Below are positions 27,757-37,210 of a stretch of 64,000 nt of DNA, one piece after another. The DNA comes from Pseudoalteromonas neustonica. GTDB taxonomy: Bacteria; Pseudomonadota; Gammaproteobacteria; Enterobacterales; Alteromonadaceae. Positions within the stretch are counted from its first letter, which is position 1. Every line of letters begins with the position of its first letter. Position numbers and translations under genes: made by a program. Under the pieces are notes generated by a model. The model searched no databases. It was not told the origin of the DNA and saw only the letters and a list, made by a program, of their open reading frames with translations. The stretch covers positions 665,173 to 729,172 of the forward strand of contig NZ_BDDS01000001.1 in assembly GCF_001653135.1 (NCBI RefSeq). Reading direction: 5' to 3'.

Positions 27757-30700
27757 GTGGTAAACCTAGGTCAATTATTTGGTGAACTCAAAACGTGCTT
27801 AAGAAAAGATCAATTCATCTTTAAAAAACGCCTTCATGGCATAAAAAAAATAACTGATGAAACAAAACAAATTGCAGTGCTTGAAAAGATCACCGCTGAC
27901 ATTGCGCGCAGTCAACAATTGCGTGAGGTGCGTTTAGCTCAATTGCCAAAAGTTACTTACCCAGAACAGCTGCCTGTTAGTCAGAAAAAAAATGATATTA
28001 AACAGGCGATAGCGAATAACCAAGTGGTGATCATCGCTGGTGAAACCGGTTCAGGTAAAACCACACAGATACCTAAAATGTGTTTAGAGCTGGGTCGTGG
28101 TGTTGATGGTTACATCGGGCATACCCAGCCACGGCGTTTAGCCGCGCGAACCGTTGCGGATCGTATTGCCCATGAAATGCAATGTGAGCTTGGTCAGCAA
28201 GTAGGTTTTAAAATCCGTTTTAGTGATCAAGTGTCTAATAATAGTTATATAAAATTGATGACTGACGGTATTTTACTTGCCGAAATTCAGCAAGATCGAT
28301 TTTTAAATCAATACGATACTATCATTATAGATGAAGCTCACGAACGCAGTTTAAATATCGATTTTATTTTAGGTTATTTAAAAAACTTATTACCAAAGCG
28401 CCCAGACTTAAAAGTTATTATTACATCTGCAACCATTGATCCACAGCGCTTTTCAAAACATTTTAATGATGCGCCAATTATTGAGGTTTCAGGGCGGACA
28501 TTCCCAGTTGATGTACGTTATAGGCCATTGATTGAAATTGACAAAGAGAATATGGAAGCCGAAGGCGATCAGCTACAAGGTATTTTTGATGCCGTTGATG
28601 AGTTGTGCCAAGAAGGCCCTGGTGACATATTAATCTTTTTAAATGGTGAACGGGAGATTCGAGATACTGCTGATGCATTGAGTAAACGTAATTTAAAAGG
28701 GGCTGATGTGCTCCCACTTTATTCGCGATTATCAAATGCAGAGCAAAACAGAATTTTCGCTCCGCATAGCCGTCGTCATATAATTTTGTCAACTAACGTG
28801 GCTGAAACATCATTAACTGTACCGGGTATTCGTTATGTAATTGACCCAGGCACGGCGCGTATTAGTCGTTACAGCTACCGCACTAAAGTGCAGCGTTTAC
28901 CAATTGAGCCAATATCACAAGCCAGTGCAAACCAGCGTAAAGGGCGTTGCGGGCGTGTTGAAGCCGGTATTTGTATTCGCTTATACGCTGAAGATGATTT
29001 TAATTCGCGTCCAGAATTTACTGACCCAGAAATACTACGTACTAACTTAGCGTCTGTTATTTTAAAAATGTTGGGATTAGGCCTAGGTGACATGGCGCAA
29101 TTTCCGTTTGTACAAGCGCCGGACAGCCGTAATATCAACGATGGCTTAACATTATTAGAAGAGCTCGAAGCCGTTAAACCGACCAAGAGTAATCGCGACA
29201 CTCAGCTAACTAAGTCAGGCTTAGAATTGAGCCGTTTACCCGTTGATCCACGGTTGGCTAAAATGGTGTTAACGGCGCATAAGTTAGGTGCATTACGTGA
29301 AGTGATTGTTATTGTTGCGGCGCTATCGATACAAGACCCACGAGAGCGGCCGCAAGAAAAACGTGCAGCGGCCAACGAAAAACATGGCCGATTTGACGAC
29401 CCTGATTCAGATTTTATTGCCTTTTTAAATTTATGGAATTACCTAGAAGAGCAGCAAAGTGAACTAAGTAATAGCCAGTTTAGGAAGTTGTGTCAAAAAG
29501 ATATGCTCGCGTATATGCGTATTCGCGAATGGCAAGACATTGTTTATCAGCTAAGTACGGTATGCAACGAAATGGGCATGAAAGCCACAACAAACGTGGC
29601 TGATGGCGATAAAGTGCATCAAGCATTACTCAGTGGCATGCTTAGTCACATTGGTTTTAAAGATGAAAAGCAACTGTATAAAGGCGCACGAAACAGTCAA
29701 TTTCATATTTTCCCAGGTTCAGGATTGTTTAAAAAGAGCCCTAAGTGGTTAATGTCGGCTGAGCTTGTTGAAACCAGTAAATTATATGCGCGCGTCAATG
29801 CCAAAATAAATATTGATTGGGTTGAGCCGTTAGCACAACATTTAGTAAAACGCAGTTACAGTGAACCGCACTGGGAGAAAAAACCAGGCGCAGTCATCGC
29901 ATTTGAACAGCAAGTATTATATGGGTTGATCATTGTTTCAAAGCGCCGCTGTGTGTACAGCAATATAGATCCTAAAGTGAGTCGCGAGTTATTTATTCGT
30001 AGCGCGCTTGTTGAACAGGACTTAGGCCAAAACGAAGGTTTTTTACAATTCAACCGCGAGTTGATTGAAGATATTCAAACACTTGAGAATAAAAGCCGAC
30101 GCCGCGATATTTTAGTCGACGAACAAACTTTATATACGTTTTACGATAAAAAAATTCCGAGCGATATTAATAATCGAACGGCATTTAACAAATGGTATAA
30201 AACGCAAAAGCAGCAAAACAAACATTATTTACAAATGACCCGTGATGATTTGATGCAGCACGGTGCAGACAGCATTACTGAGTTTGATTATCCCGATCTA
30301 TGGCAGCAAGGTAATTTAATGTTACCGCTGAATTACCACTTTGATCCAGGCCAAGCAGTTGATGGTGTAGCAGTGCAAATTCCTGTCGCACTATTAAACC
30401 AAGTGCAAGAAAGCGGTTTTGACTGGCATATACCTGCATTTCGTCATGAATTAATTTGTGGCTTAATTAAGTCACTTCCTAAATCGTTGCGTCGTAACTT
30501 TGTACCCGCACCCAACTATGCAGATGCGGTATTGGCTGCTATAGAGCCTATGCAGGGGAACTTACTGGAAGCGTTAAGCACACGATTGTTGCGTATGACC
30601 GGCGTTAAGGTCGAGCCTGATGCATGGGATTTAACAACCCTTGCCACTCATTTACGTTTGCAGTTTGAAGTACGCGATGAAAAAGGGGGGGTGTTAGCAC

Positions 30701-31644
30701 ATGGTATGGATTTAGCTAAATTAAAAGCACAGCTGCAAGGTAAAGTGACGCAAACCCTATCAAAAGTGGCTGACAAAGGCATTGAAAAGAGCGATTTACT
30801 GACATGGGATTTTGGTAAATTACCGCTCTCGTATGTGAAAAAACAAGGCCAGTATGAGATAAAAGCATACCCGGCACTGGTGGATAAAAAATCATCTGCA
30901 GCAGTTGAGTTGTTTGATAATGAGATCAAAGCACACGCTGCTCATCAGCAAGGTTTACGTCGATTAGTGTTACTTAATGTTCCTTCGCCGATAAAATATT
31001 TACAACAAAACTTACCCAACAAAGCTAAATTAGGTCTATATTTCAATCCATTTGGTAAAGTCGCTGATTTAATTGATGATTGTATTGCAGCAGGGGTAGA
31101 TAGTTTGCTCGTAAAACTCGGTGATGTACGAACAGAGCATGCGTTTGAACAAGTAAAGGAACAGGTCCGTGGAGAGTTAGGCGATACTGTCGTTGCTATT
31201 GCAACGCAAGTGGAGCAAGTATTAAGTATTGCGCATGCGTTGCATAAAAAGATGAAAGGGCGTGTAGATTTAACCATGATCACGGCGCACGGCGATATTA
31301 AAAGCCAATTAGAATCTCTAGTGTTTAAGGGGTTTGTATCCAATCACGGGGCAGATAAATTAAGTGATTTAATCCGTTATTTAAAAGCAATAGAAAAGCG
31401 TTTAGAGAAACTACCTGTTGACCCAAACCGTGACAGATTATGCGTGCTTGAATTAGATAAAGTAGCGCAGGAGTATCAAAAGTACCTTAAAAAGATACCA
31501 CAAGGGATGCCTATTCCAGAGTCGTTACAGACAATTTTTTGGATGCAGCAAGAACTGAGAGTATCCTTATTTGCACAAACGTTAGGGACACCTTACCCGA
31601 TATCAGGAAAGAGGGTTCTGAATGCATTAAAAGAGCATGATTGA
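27757..31644 (+). CDS. hrpA: ATP-dependent RNA helicase HrpA
   Basis: DEAH-box RNA helicase, linked in E. coli to rescue of stalled or collided ribosomes and to mRNA processing. The 1295-residue length is full size. Visible are motif I GETGSGKTTQ, motif II DEAH (IIIDEAHERS), SAT, the QRKGRCGR motif VI, the helicase-associated domains and a C-terminal DUF3418 region. The start is GTG (27757) after AAGGTAG. It stands alone, preceded by a good promoter. Confidence 0.96.
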   Translation: MVNLGQLFGELKTCLRKDQFIFKKRLHGIKKITDETKQIAVLEKITADIARSQQLREVRLAQLPKVTYPEQLPVSQKKNDIKQAIANNQVVIIAGETGSGKTTQIPKMCLELGRGVDGYIGHTQPRRLAARTVADRIAHEMQCELGQQVGFKIRFSDQVSNNSYIKLMTDGILLAEIQQDRFLNQYDTIIIDEAHERSLNIDFILGYLKNLLPKRPDLKVIITSATIDPQRFSKHFNDAPIIEVSGRTFPVDVRYRPLIEIDKENMEAEGDQLQGIFDAVDELCQEGPGDILIFLNGEREIRDTADALSKRNLKGADVLPLYSRLSNAEQNRIFAPHSRRHIILSTNVAETSLTVPGIRYVIDPGTARISRYSYRTKVQRLPIEPISQASANQRKGRCGRVEAGICIRLYAEDDFNSRPEFTDPEILRTNLASVILKMLGLGLGDMAQFPFVQAPDSRNINDGLTLLEELEAVKPTKSNRDTQLTKSGLELSRLPVDPRLAKMVLTAHKLGALREVIVIVAALSIQDPRERPQEKRAAANEKHGRFDDPDSDFIAFLNLWNYLEEQQSELSNSQFRKLCQKDMLAYMRIREWQDIVYQLSTVCNEMGMKATTNVADGDKVHQALLSGMLSHIGFKDEKQLYKGARNSQFHIFPGSGLFKKSPKWLMSAELVETSKLYARVNAKINIDWVEPLAQHLVKRSYSEPHWEKKPGAVIAFEQQVLYGLIIVSKRRCVYSNIDPKVSRELFIRSALVEQDLGQNEGFLQFNRELIEDIQTLENKSRRRDILVDEQTLYTFYDKKIPSDINNRTAFNKWYKTQKQQNKHYLQMTRDDLMQHGADSITEFDYPDLWQQGNLMLPLNYHFDPGQAVDGVAVQIPVALLNQVQESGFDWHIPAFRHELICGLIKSLPKSLRRNFVPAPNYADAVLAAIEPMQGNLLEALSTRLLRMTGVKVEPDAWDLTTLATHLRLQFEVRDEKGGVLAHGMDLAKLKAQLQGKVTQTLSKVADKGIEKSDLLTWDFGKLPLSYVKKQGQYEIKAYPALVDKKSSAAVELFDNEIKAHAAHQQGLRRLVLLNVPSPIKYLQQNLPNKAKLGLYFNPFGKVADLIDDCIAAGVDSLLVKLGDVRTEHAFEQVKEQVRGELGDTVVAIATQVEQVLSIAHALHKKMKGRVDLTMITAHGDIKSQLESLVFKGFVSNHGADKLSDLIRYLKAIEKRLEKLPVDPNRDRLCVLELDKVAQEYQKYLKKIPQGMPIPESLQTIFWMQQELRVSLFAQTLGTPYPISGKRVLNALKEHD

Positions 31645-31702
31645 TCAATATTTAAGCTTGCATTTTATTGCAAGCTGAGTACCTTAAAGGAAGGATTTAT
31701 TT

Positions 31703-32110
31703 TTGAACATAATGAAGGAACAAATATTTGCTATGCCCTCAGCAGATAAAAAAAATCTACGTTTGCTTGTTGTTGATGATGAGTACTTTAATTTTGAAAT
31801 GCTTAAAGGCGCACTATCAGCAAGTTTTGAACTAAGTTATGCTGATTCTGGAACTCACTGTTTATCATCAGCGATAGCCAATCCACCAGATGTAATTTTG
31901 CTTGACGTGTGTATGCCGGGATTAGATGGTTATGATACATGTAGGATGTTGAAAAATACGCCAGAAACGCGTCATATACCTGTTGTTATGGTATCGGGAT
32001 TAGAGTCAGAACAAGAGCAAAAAGCCGGCTTTGAAGCGGGTTGTGACGCTTATGTCGTAAAACCCTTTTCAGTGGGTGGATTATTAGAAAAAATAAACAC
32101 GGTCGTTTAG
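31703..32110 (+). CDS. Single-domain response regulator
   Basis: A 135-residue receiver-only protein. It has the acidic pair VDDE, phospho-acceptor Asp in VILLDVCMPG, Ser in VMVSGLES and Lys in VVKPFS. A TTG start at 31703 is favoured because it sits seven bases after AAGGA, although an in-frame ATG exists at 31712. A PilZ gene follows ten bases later, suggesting a phosphorelay feeding a cyclic-di-GMP output. The cognate kinase is not evident; the hybrid kinase at 35792-39133 is a possible source. Confidence 0.85.
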   Translation: MNIMKEQIFAMPSADKKNLRLLVVDDEYFNFEMLKGALSASFELSYADSGTHCLSSAIANPPDVILLDVCMPGLDGYDTCRMLKNTPETRHIPVVMVSGLESEQEQKAGFEAGCDAYVVKPFSVGGLLEKINTVV

Positions 32111-32119
32111 GAGAACAGT

Positions 32120-32416
32120 ATGCTTAATGAAGAACAACGTAATTTCAAACGTATGCAGATCAACGCACAAGCAAAATTAGTAACAATAGAGCCAATTTCA
32201 GATCAGCATTTTGATGCGGTGTGTGTGGATTTAAGTGCGACAGGATTGTCAGTACATTTAGATGAGTTACTTGAAGTGGGCACAATTGTAAGAGTGAATA
32301 TTAATTCGACAAGCGCAAATATAGCGCCGCTTGATGCGACCGCTAAAGTGATCCGCGCCAGCAAAGAAAACGATGGCACGGTCACAGCAGGACTTGAAAT
32401 CATGCATTTTAACTAG
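32120..32416 (+). CDS. PilZ-domain protein
   Basis: A 98-residue single PilZ domain, expected to bind cyclic-di-GMP. The second half of the motif, DLSATGLSV, is clear. The first (RxxxR) appears only as NFKRMQINAQAK, where the arginine pair is imperfect, so binding affinity is uncertain. It lies ten bases after a receiver-only gene, probably in one operon. Confidence 0.85.
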   Translation: MLNEEQRNFKRMQINAQAKLVTIEPISDQHFDAVCVDLSATGLSVHLDELLEVGTIVRVNINSTSANIAPLDATAKVIRASKENDGTVTAGLEIMHFN

Positions 32417-32419
32417 CGA

Positions 32420-33610
32420 TTAGTAAACTTTACAGATCAAGCCTTTTAAGTAAAAACCTTCAGGGTAGCTGCCAGCAATCGGGTGATCGGCTGCTTGGTT
32501 TAAACGTTCCATAATCAATAAGTCTTTACCAGCATCAAGAGCTGCATCAGCAACCACTTTTTGAAACAAGTTTTGTTCCATTAACCCCGAACATGAAAAA
32601 GTGAGCAATGTGCCGCCAGGTTTAAGTATTTGCATTGCAATCATGTTGATATCTTTATAACCCCGACACGCACCAGTAAGCTGGGCTTTATTATCCGCAA
32701 ATTTTGGTGGATCCATAACGACTGTATCAAAAAGCACGCCGTCTTCACGGTATTGACGTAATAATTTAAATACGTCTTGCTTAACAAAGTCCACTTTACT
32801 GAGATCAAGATTATTATGCTCAATATTGCGTTTAGCAGTATCTAGGGCTGGTTGTGATACATCAACATTAGTAACATGCTCACAGCCACCACGTAATGCG
32901 TACAATGAAAATGTACCTGTGTAGCTAAAGCAGTTAAGTACTTTTTTATCTTTAGAAAAACGTTCAAGGGCTGCACGGCTGTCGCGTTGGTCAAGGTAAA
33001 AACCTGTTTTGTGACCTTCAAGAATATCAACTTCGATTTTAAAACCGTTTTCTTCTATTAATACAGGCTGCTCAGGTTTATTACCCCATAATACACCCAT
33101 CGTAGGTTCTAAACCTTCTTTGGTGCGTACTTCAACATCTGAGCGCTCATACACATCACAACCAGGGAAAATACTGATTAATGCGCCTACAATTTCACCT
33201 TTATGACGCTCAGCGCCAGCACTTAATAACTGACAAACGAGTACATTATCAAATTTATCAATAGTAACGCCTGGCAGAAAATCAGACTCCGCAGCACATA
33301 AGCGAAACCCAGTTAAACCACCTTCAATGATTACTTGTTCGCGTGCGTCGAATGCACGACGTAAACGACGCTCAAAAAATGCCTGATCAATGATTTCTTT
33401 TTCGTCAAAGCTCCATACTCGGGCTCTAATTTGTGAGTGTGGGCTGTAGGCGGCAGTTGCTAAAAATTTACCATCGTTATCATGGATAGTTACCGTATCA
33501 CCTAACCCAGGTTTACCTTTTATTTTTTTTATGGCTTTTGAAAACAACCATGGGTGTTTTCTTTTTAGTGATTTTTCACGACCAGCTTGTAGGTATACGG
33601 CAGATGACAT
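32420..33610 (-). CDS. rlmI: 23S rRNA (cytosine-1962-C5)-methyltransferase RlmI
   Basis: SAM-dependent methyltransferase modifying 23S rRNA. It has an N-terminal PUA domain (about residues 1-75, with [15 protein letters not shown]), a central RlmI-specific region (FYLDQRDSR) and a Rossmann methyltransferase domain ([27 protein letters not shown]). The start at 33610 gives 396 residues, the usual length, and follows AGAAG; an in-frame ATG at 33622 lacks a ribosome binding site. Convergent with the PilZ gene. Confidence 0.92.
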   Translation of the reverse strand: MSSAVYLQAGREKSLKRKHPWLFSKAIKKIKGKPGLGDTVTIHDNDGKFLATAAYSPHSQIRARVWSFDEKEIIDQAFFERRLRRAFDAREQVIIEGGLTGFRLCAAESDFLPGVTIDKFDNVLVCQLLSAGAERHKGEIVGALISIFPGCDVYERSDVEVRTKEGLEPTMGVLWGNKPEQPVLIEENGFKIEVDILEGHKTGFYLDQRDSRAALERFSKDKKVLNCFSYTGTFSLYALRGGCEHVTNVDVSQPALDTAKRNIEHNNLDLSKVDFVKQDVFKLLRQYREDGVLFDTVVMDPPKFADNKAQLTGACRGYKDINMIAMQILKPGGTLLTFSCSGLMEQNLFQKVVADAALDAGKDLLIMERLNQAADHPIAGSYPEGFYLKGLICKVY

Positions 33611-33748
33611 TGGGCTTCTCATTACAGATAAATTAGCAGGCTATTTTAGTGAAGCAAGGGCGAACATACAATGAATGTTTTGCACAAGCCCCTATAAGCA
33701 CGGTAAAGTAACTGCAATTGATTGTTTTAATTTGAAACGACGTTATTT

Positions 33749-34414
33749 ATGAACCAAGAAATTCCATTACCGGTGTCATTACAACAACTCGAAATTGCTT
33801 GTAAAGGGTTTATTACTGAAGTTGTGTGTGCCGATGTTGCTCACGATATTACCCATATTGAAAGAGTCGTACGCGTAGCAAAGCAGCTTTGCATTGCAGA
33901 GCAAGCCAATATGGCAGTGGTACTTCCTGCTGCATGGCTACATGATTGTGTAGCCGTTGCGAAAAACCACCCTGATCGTGCGAAAGCGTCAACGATGGCA
34001 GCAGATAAAGCGATTTCTTTCTTAGCTTCAATAGGGTATGACCAGCAATTTTTTACTGCCATTCATCATGCGATTGTTGCCCACAGTTTTAGCGCTAATA
34101 TACAAATACAATCGGTAGAAGCACAGATTGTGCAAGATGCTGACCGTATGGATGCATTAGGTGCAATAGGCGTTAGCCGTTGTATGAAGGTTGGTGGGTC
34201 AATCAGCCGACATTTATATCACCCGCAAGATCCATTTTGCCAACAGCGTAAAGCGGATGACACACTATATACACTCGATCATTTTTTTATTAAGTTACTT
34301 CACATCGCAAAAAGTATGAACACGCCTTCAGCGAAAACGGAAGCAAAGCGCCGGACTGATTATATGTTGGCGTTTATAGAGCAGTTAAAGTCAGAAGTGG
34401 GGAAAGAACTATGA
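33749..34414 (+). CDS. HD-domain phosphohydrolase
   Basis: A 221-residue member of the YedJ-type HD family. Metal ligands are visible as His (HDITHIERVV), His-Asp (AAWLHDCV) and a later Asp (VQDADRMDALGAIG). Such enzymes hydrolyse phosphate esters of nucleotides or related compounds; the substrate is not known. It overlaps the next gene by four bases. Confidence 0.85.
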   Translation: MNQEIPLPVSLQQLEIACKGFITEVVCADVAHDITHIERVVRVAKQLCIAEQANMAVVLPAAWLHDCVAVAKNHPDRAKASTMAADKAISFLASIGYDQQFFTAIHHAIVAHSFSANIQIQSVEAQIVQDADRMDALGAIGVSRCMKVGGSISRHLYHPQDPFCQQRKADDTLYTLDHFFIKLLHIAKSMNTPSAKTEAKRRTDYMLAFIEQLKSEVGKEL

Positions 34415-34806
34415 CGTGTCCATTGTTAGTTGGGGTCGATCATTGCCATTTAAATGTGGCAAACCTTGCCGAGTCGCTTATTTGGTACGAATCAGTGTTG
34501 GGTTTTACAGTGATCCCAGAGCTGGCTTTTTGGAATGAAGGCACAGGCCCATTAACGTTAGAGGATCGAGGGGCAACTGTCAGACTTGCTCTTTTTGAAG
34601 GTGAGGGCACAAGTAAAGGGATTGCTTTTGGTGCGACAGGAGAGCAGTTTTTGGCGTGGTTGAAACATCTGAAAGACTTAAATATAAAAACGGTGCTGGC
34701 TGATTATAAAGTAACTTTTTCGGTGTATTTTAAAGATAATAGCGGTAATAGCCATGAGATCACATCACATGACTATCAGTATATTGCAGGCCACCTCAAT
34801 AATTAG
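34411..34806 (+). CDS. VOC-superfamily (glyoxalase-like) protein
   Basis: A 131-residue protein with the paired beta-alpha-beta-beta-beta units of vicinal-oxygen-chelate enzymes: GVDHCHLNVANLAESLIWYESVLGF at the start (shown in part) and YFKDNSGNSHEI near the end. The metal-binding His and Glu of the fold appear present. Function unknown; it is translationally coupled to the HD hydrolase and convergent with the HD-GYP gene. Confidence 0.8.
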   Translation: MTCPLLVGVDHCHLNVANLAESLIWYESVLGFTVIPELAFWNEGTGPLTLEDRGATVRLALFEGEGTSKGIAFGATGEQFLAWLKHLKDLNIKTVLADYKVTFSVYFKDNSGNSHEITSHDYQYIAGHLNN

Positions 34807-35795
34807 TTTTGATAGGTTGAGTAAATATCCATAATCGCATCAATTTGCGCTGTAAATAAATGGACAAGCTCAGGGTCAAAATGAACGCCGGCTTGTTCTT
34901 GCAAAAATTTTAGTGCATCTTCAATAGGCCATGGCTCTTTATAGGGGCGTTTTGAGGTCAATGCATCAAATACATCGGCAATCGCAACAATACGGCCTTC
35001 AATAGATATGTTTTTGCCTTGCAAACCGTTAGGGTAACCTGAACCATCCCATTTCTCATGATGTTCTATCGCAAGTAAGTGGGCCAATTGAAGCAAAGGT
35101 GACGAAGAGTTTTCAAGAATTTGCGCACCTATTTGAGCGTGCTCTTTCATATAATCAAACTCGCTTGCCGTTAGTTTTCCTGGCTTGAGCAATATCGCAT
35201 CAGGGATCCCGATTTTCCCAATGTCATGCATTGGTGCCGCTTGCTTTAACAGCTCAGCATGCTCTTCATGCATGCCATAGGCAAGTGCAAGAATTTTACT
35301 GTATTTACTCATCCGAACAATGTGCTCACCTGTATCGGTGTCTTTATATTCTGCGGCTCGCCCTAAACGGTGAACTAAATCTACATGGGCTAATTTTAAT
35401 TGCTCAGCCTGAATGAGTGATAAGTGTGTTTTTACTCTTGCACGAACGATTGCAGGGCTGATTGGCTTGGTTATGTAATCAACCGCGCCTAATTCAAAGC
35501 CTTTAAACTCATCGCTTTCATCACTCAATGCAGTAACAAAAATAATCGGGATATGTGTAGTTGTAGGGTTGCTCTTAAGGCGTTGACATACTTCAAAGCC
35601 ATTCATATCAGGCATCATGATATCAAGTAGTATAAGCTTAGGTGGTTCTTTTTCAACTAATGCGAGTGCGGCATCTCCCGATTTAGCAAACGATAGACGA
35701 TAATGTTTGCTTAAGACTTCACGCATTACTTTTAAGTTGGCGGGTTCATCGTCAACAATAAGGATTCTTGGGCGCTCAGTTATTAAGTCCATCAT
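34803..35795 (-). CDS. Response regulator with HD-GYP domain (cyclic-di-GMP phosphodiesterase)
   Basis: A 330-residue protein with an N-terminal receiver domain (phospho-acceptor Asp in LILLDIMMPDMNG) and a C-terminal HD-GYP domain with HDIGKIGIPDAIL, HHEKWDGSGYPNGL and IVAIADVFDAL. HD-GYP proteins hydrolyse cyclic-di-GMP. All key metal residues and the GYP triplet are present, so it should be active. Its start overlaps the stop of the upstream hybrid kinase by four bases, making that kinase the likely phosphodonor. Confidence 0.92.
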   Translation of the reverse strand: MMDLITERPRILIVDDEPANLKVMREVLSKHYRLSFAKSGDAALALVEKEPPKLILLDIMMPDMNGFEVCQRLKSNPTTTHIPIIFVTALSDESDEFKGFELGAVDYITKPISPAIVRARVKTHLSLIQAEQLKLAHVDLVHRLGRAAEYKDTDTGEHIVRMSKYSKILALAYGMHEEHAELLKQAAPMHDIGKIGIPDAILLKPGKLTASEFDYMKEHAQIGAQILENSSSPLLQLAHLLAIEHHEKWDGSGYPNGLQGKNISIEGRIVAIADVFDALTSKRPYKEPWPIEDALKFLQEQAGVHFDPELVHLFTAQIDAIMDIYSTYQN

Positions 35796-37207
35796 TGTGT
35801 TTCCATATTATCAGTCTGATTAAGTCGTTCAATTAATAATTTAAGGTTACTTTGGGCATTATCAAAATCAAATAGGTCAAAAGATTCTACTAAGGCAGTA
35901 ACTTCACTTTGATAAATCTGTGGTGCACCAGCGGCTATTTTTGCTAAGAACTCATCGTTAAGCTCGGCGTTTTCAGCGTCTTTGAAAAGTAGTTCACACA
36001 TTGATTTAAGTTCACTGAGTGATAACTCGCGTGTGTTTTTTTCAGGTTCATGGTGTGGCATGCAAGATGATGTCTTCTCGATTAAAAGCTGACTCACCGT
36101 ATTTAACTCTGTTTGTAATTGTCTAATGAGTTGAGTTTGTTGCTGTAATGTTTGGCTTTTTTCTATTTCGGAGAAAAGCTTCATCATGGTTGGTAAACCT
36201 AAATTACCCGATAAGCCTTTAAGGGTGTGTAGTGTGCTATTAGCATTTTTTAATGCAGCTAAGCCATTTTTAAACATAGTGTCGTAAAGTGGGTGTTGTT
36301 CTTTTAAAAAACGCTGAATTTGTGTCAACTGCTTACATTTACTGCCCCAAAGCAGCTGCCCTTTTTTGAAATCTATGTGCAGCGCTGTTGGATCTGTGTG
36401 GGCAATCAAGGTTTCTTTTTTCAGTCCAAAACCCAAAACTTGCGAAATTTCTTGGTTTAGTTGGTTTATATCAACCGGTTTATTCGCAAATCCGTTCATT
36501 CCCGCTTTTTTCGCTGTTAGCTTATCTTGCTGTAAAACACTGGCTGTTAGCGCAATAATAGGCACGTTTTTTAACTGTCGTTGCTGCTCTATTTTACGTA
36601 TTTTTTGCGTTGCTGTGATGCCATCACATTCAGGCATATGAATATCCATCAAAATAACATCAAAGTCTTGTTGCTCAAAAATGGCCAGCGCCTCTAAACC
36701 ATTACACGCGGTGCTGACGGTATGCTTATCTCGAGAAAGTAATAAACGCAGTAGCTCAACATTTTGCTCAATATCGTCAACCACTAAAATACGCAAAGGA
36801 GGTAATTGTGTATGTAGGCCATCAAAGTAGTTAATTAAACTTTCATCTCCTTCACCAAGTGGGAGTGAAAAGAAAAAACAGCTGCCTTTATGTTCTTCGC
36901 TGACTAGATTAATAGAGCCGCCCATTAATTCGACGAGTTGTTTGCTAATAGTTGTGCCAAGGCCTGTTCCACCAAAGCGACGGGTCGTGGTGCCATCAGC
37001 CTGTTCAAATGGCTGGAATACAGCTTTAAGGCGATCTTTGGCAATACCAATACCAGTATCTTGCACTTCAAAAAATAAATAATTGTTTTGAGTCGTACTC
37101 ACGGTTACATCCACAGTCCCTTTTTCTGTAAATTTAATTGCGTTGCCAATTAAGTTTGTGAGTACTTGCCTGATTCTATCGGGATCCCCATAGTAGGCAG
37201 TATGCAC
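35792..37207 (-). CDS. Hybrid histidine kinase, C-terminal part (HATPase-REC-HPt), separated by an in-frame stop
   Basis: This 471-residue frame starts at a GTG only four bases downstream of the UAG that ends the preceding frame, and both frames are in phase. It holds the kinase ATP-binding domain (LIGNAIKFTEKG, GIGIA, GGTGLG), a receiver domain (VILMDIHMPECDG) and a C-terminal HPt domain (HTLKGLSGNLG). It lacks its own dimerisation/His domain, which is in the upstream frame. It is either half of a disrupted gene or a separate chain made by reinitiation. The HD-GYP regulator follows with a four-base overlap. Confidence 0.85.
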   Translation of the reverse strand: MHTAYYGDPDRIRQVLTNLIGNAIKFTEKGTVDVTVSTTQNNYLFFEVQDTGIGIAKDRLKAVFQPFEQADGTTTRRFGGTGLGTTISKQLVELMGGSINLVSEEHKGSCFFFSLPLGEGDESLINYFDGLHTQLPPLRILVVDDIEQNVELLRLLLSRDKHTVSTACNGLEALAIFEQQDFDVILMDIHMPECDGITATQKIRKIEQQRQLKNVPIIALTASVLQQDKLTAKKAGMNGFANKPVDINQLNQEISQVLGFGLKKETLIAHTDPTALHIDFKKGQLLWGSKCKQLTQIQRFLKEQHPLYDTMFKNGLAALKNANSTLHTLKGLSGNLGLPTMMKLFSEIEKSQTLQQQTQLIRQLQTELNTVSQLLIEKTSSCMPHHEPEKNTRELSLSELKSMCELLFKDAENAELNDEFLAKIAAGAPQIYQSEVTALVESFDLFDFDNAQSNLKLLIERLNQTDNMETQ

Positions 37208-37210
37208 TGA

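Noticed and set aside
30945..31343. A 132-codon frame antisense to hrpA
   Set aside because: Shadow of hrpA with no independent support.
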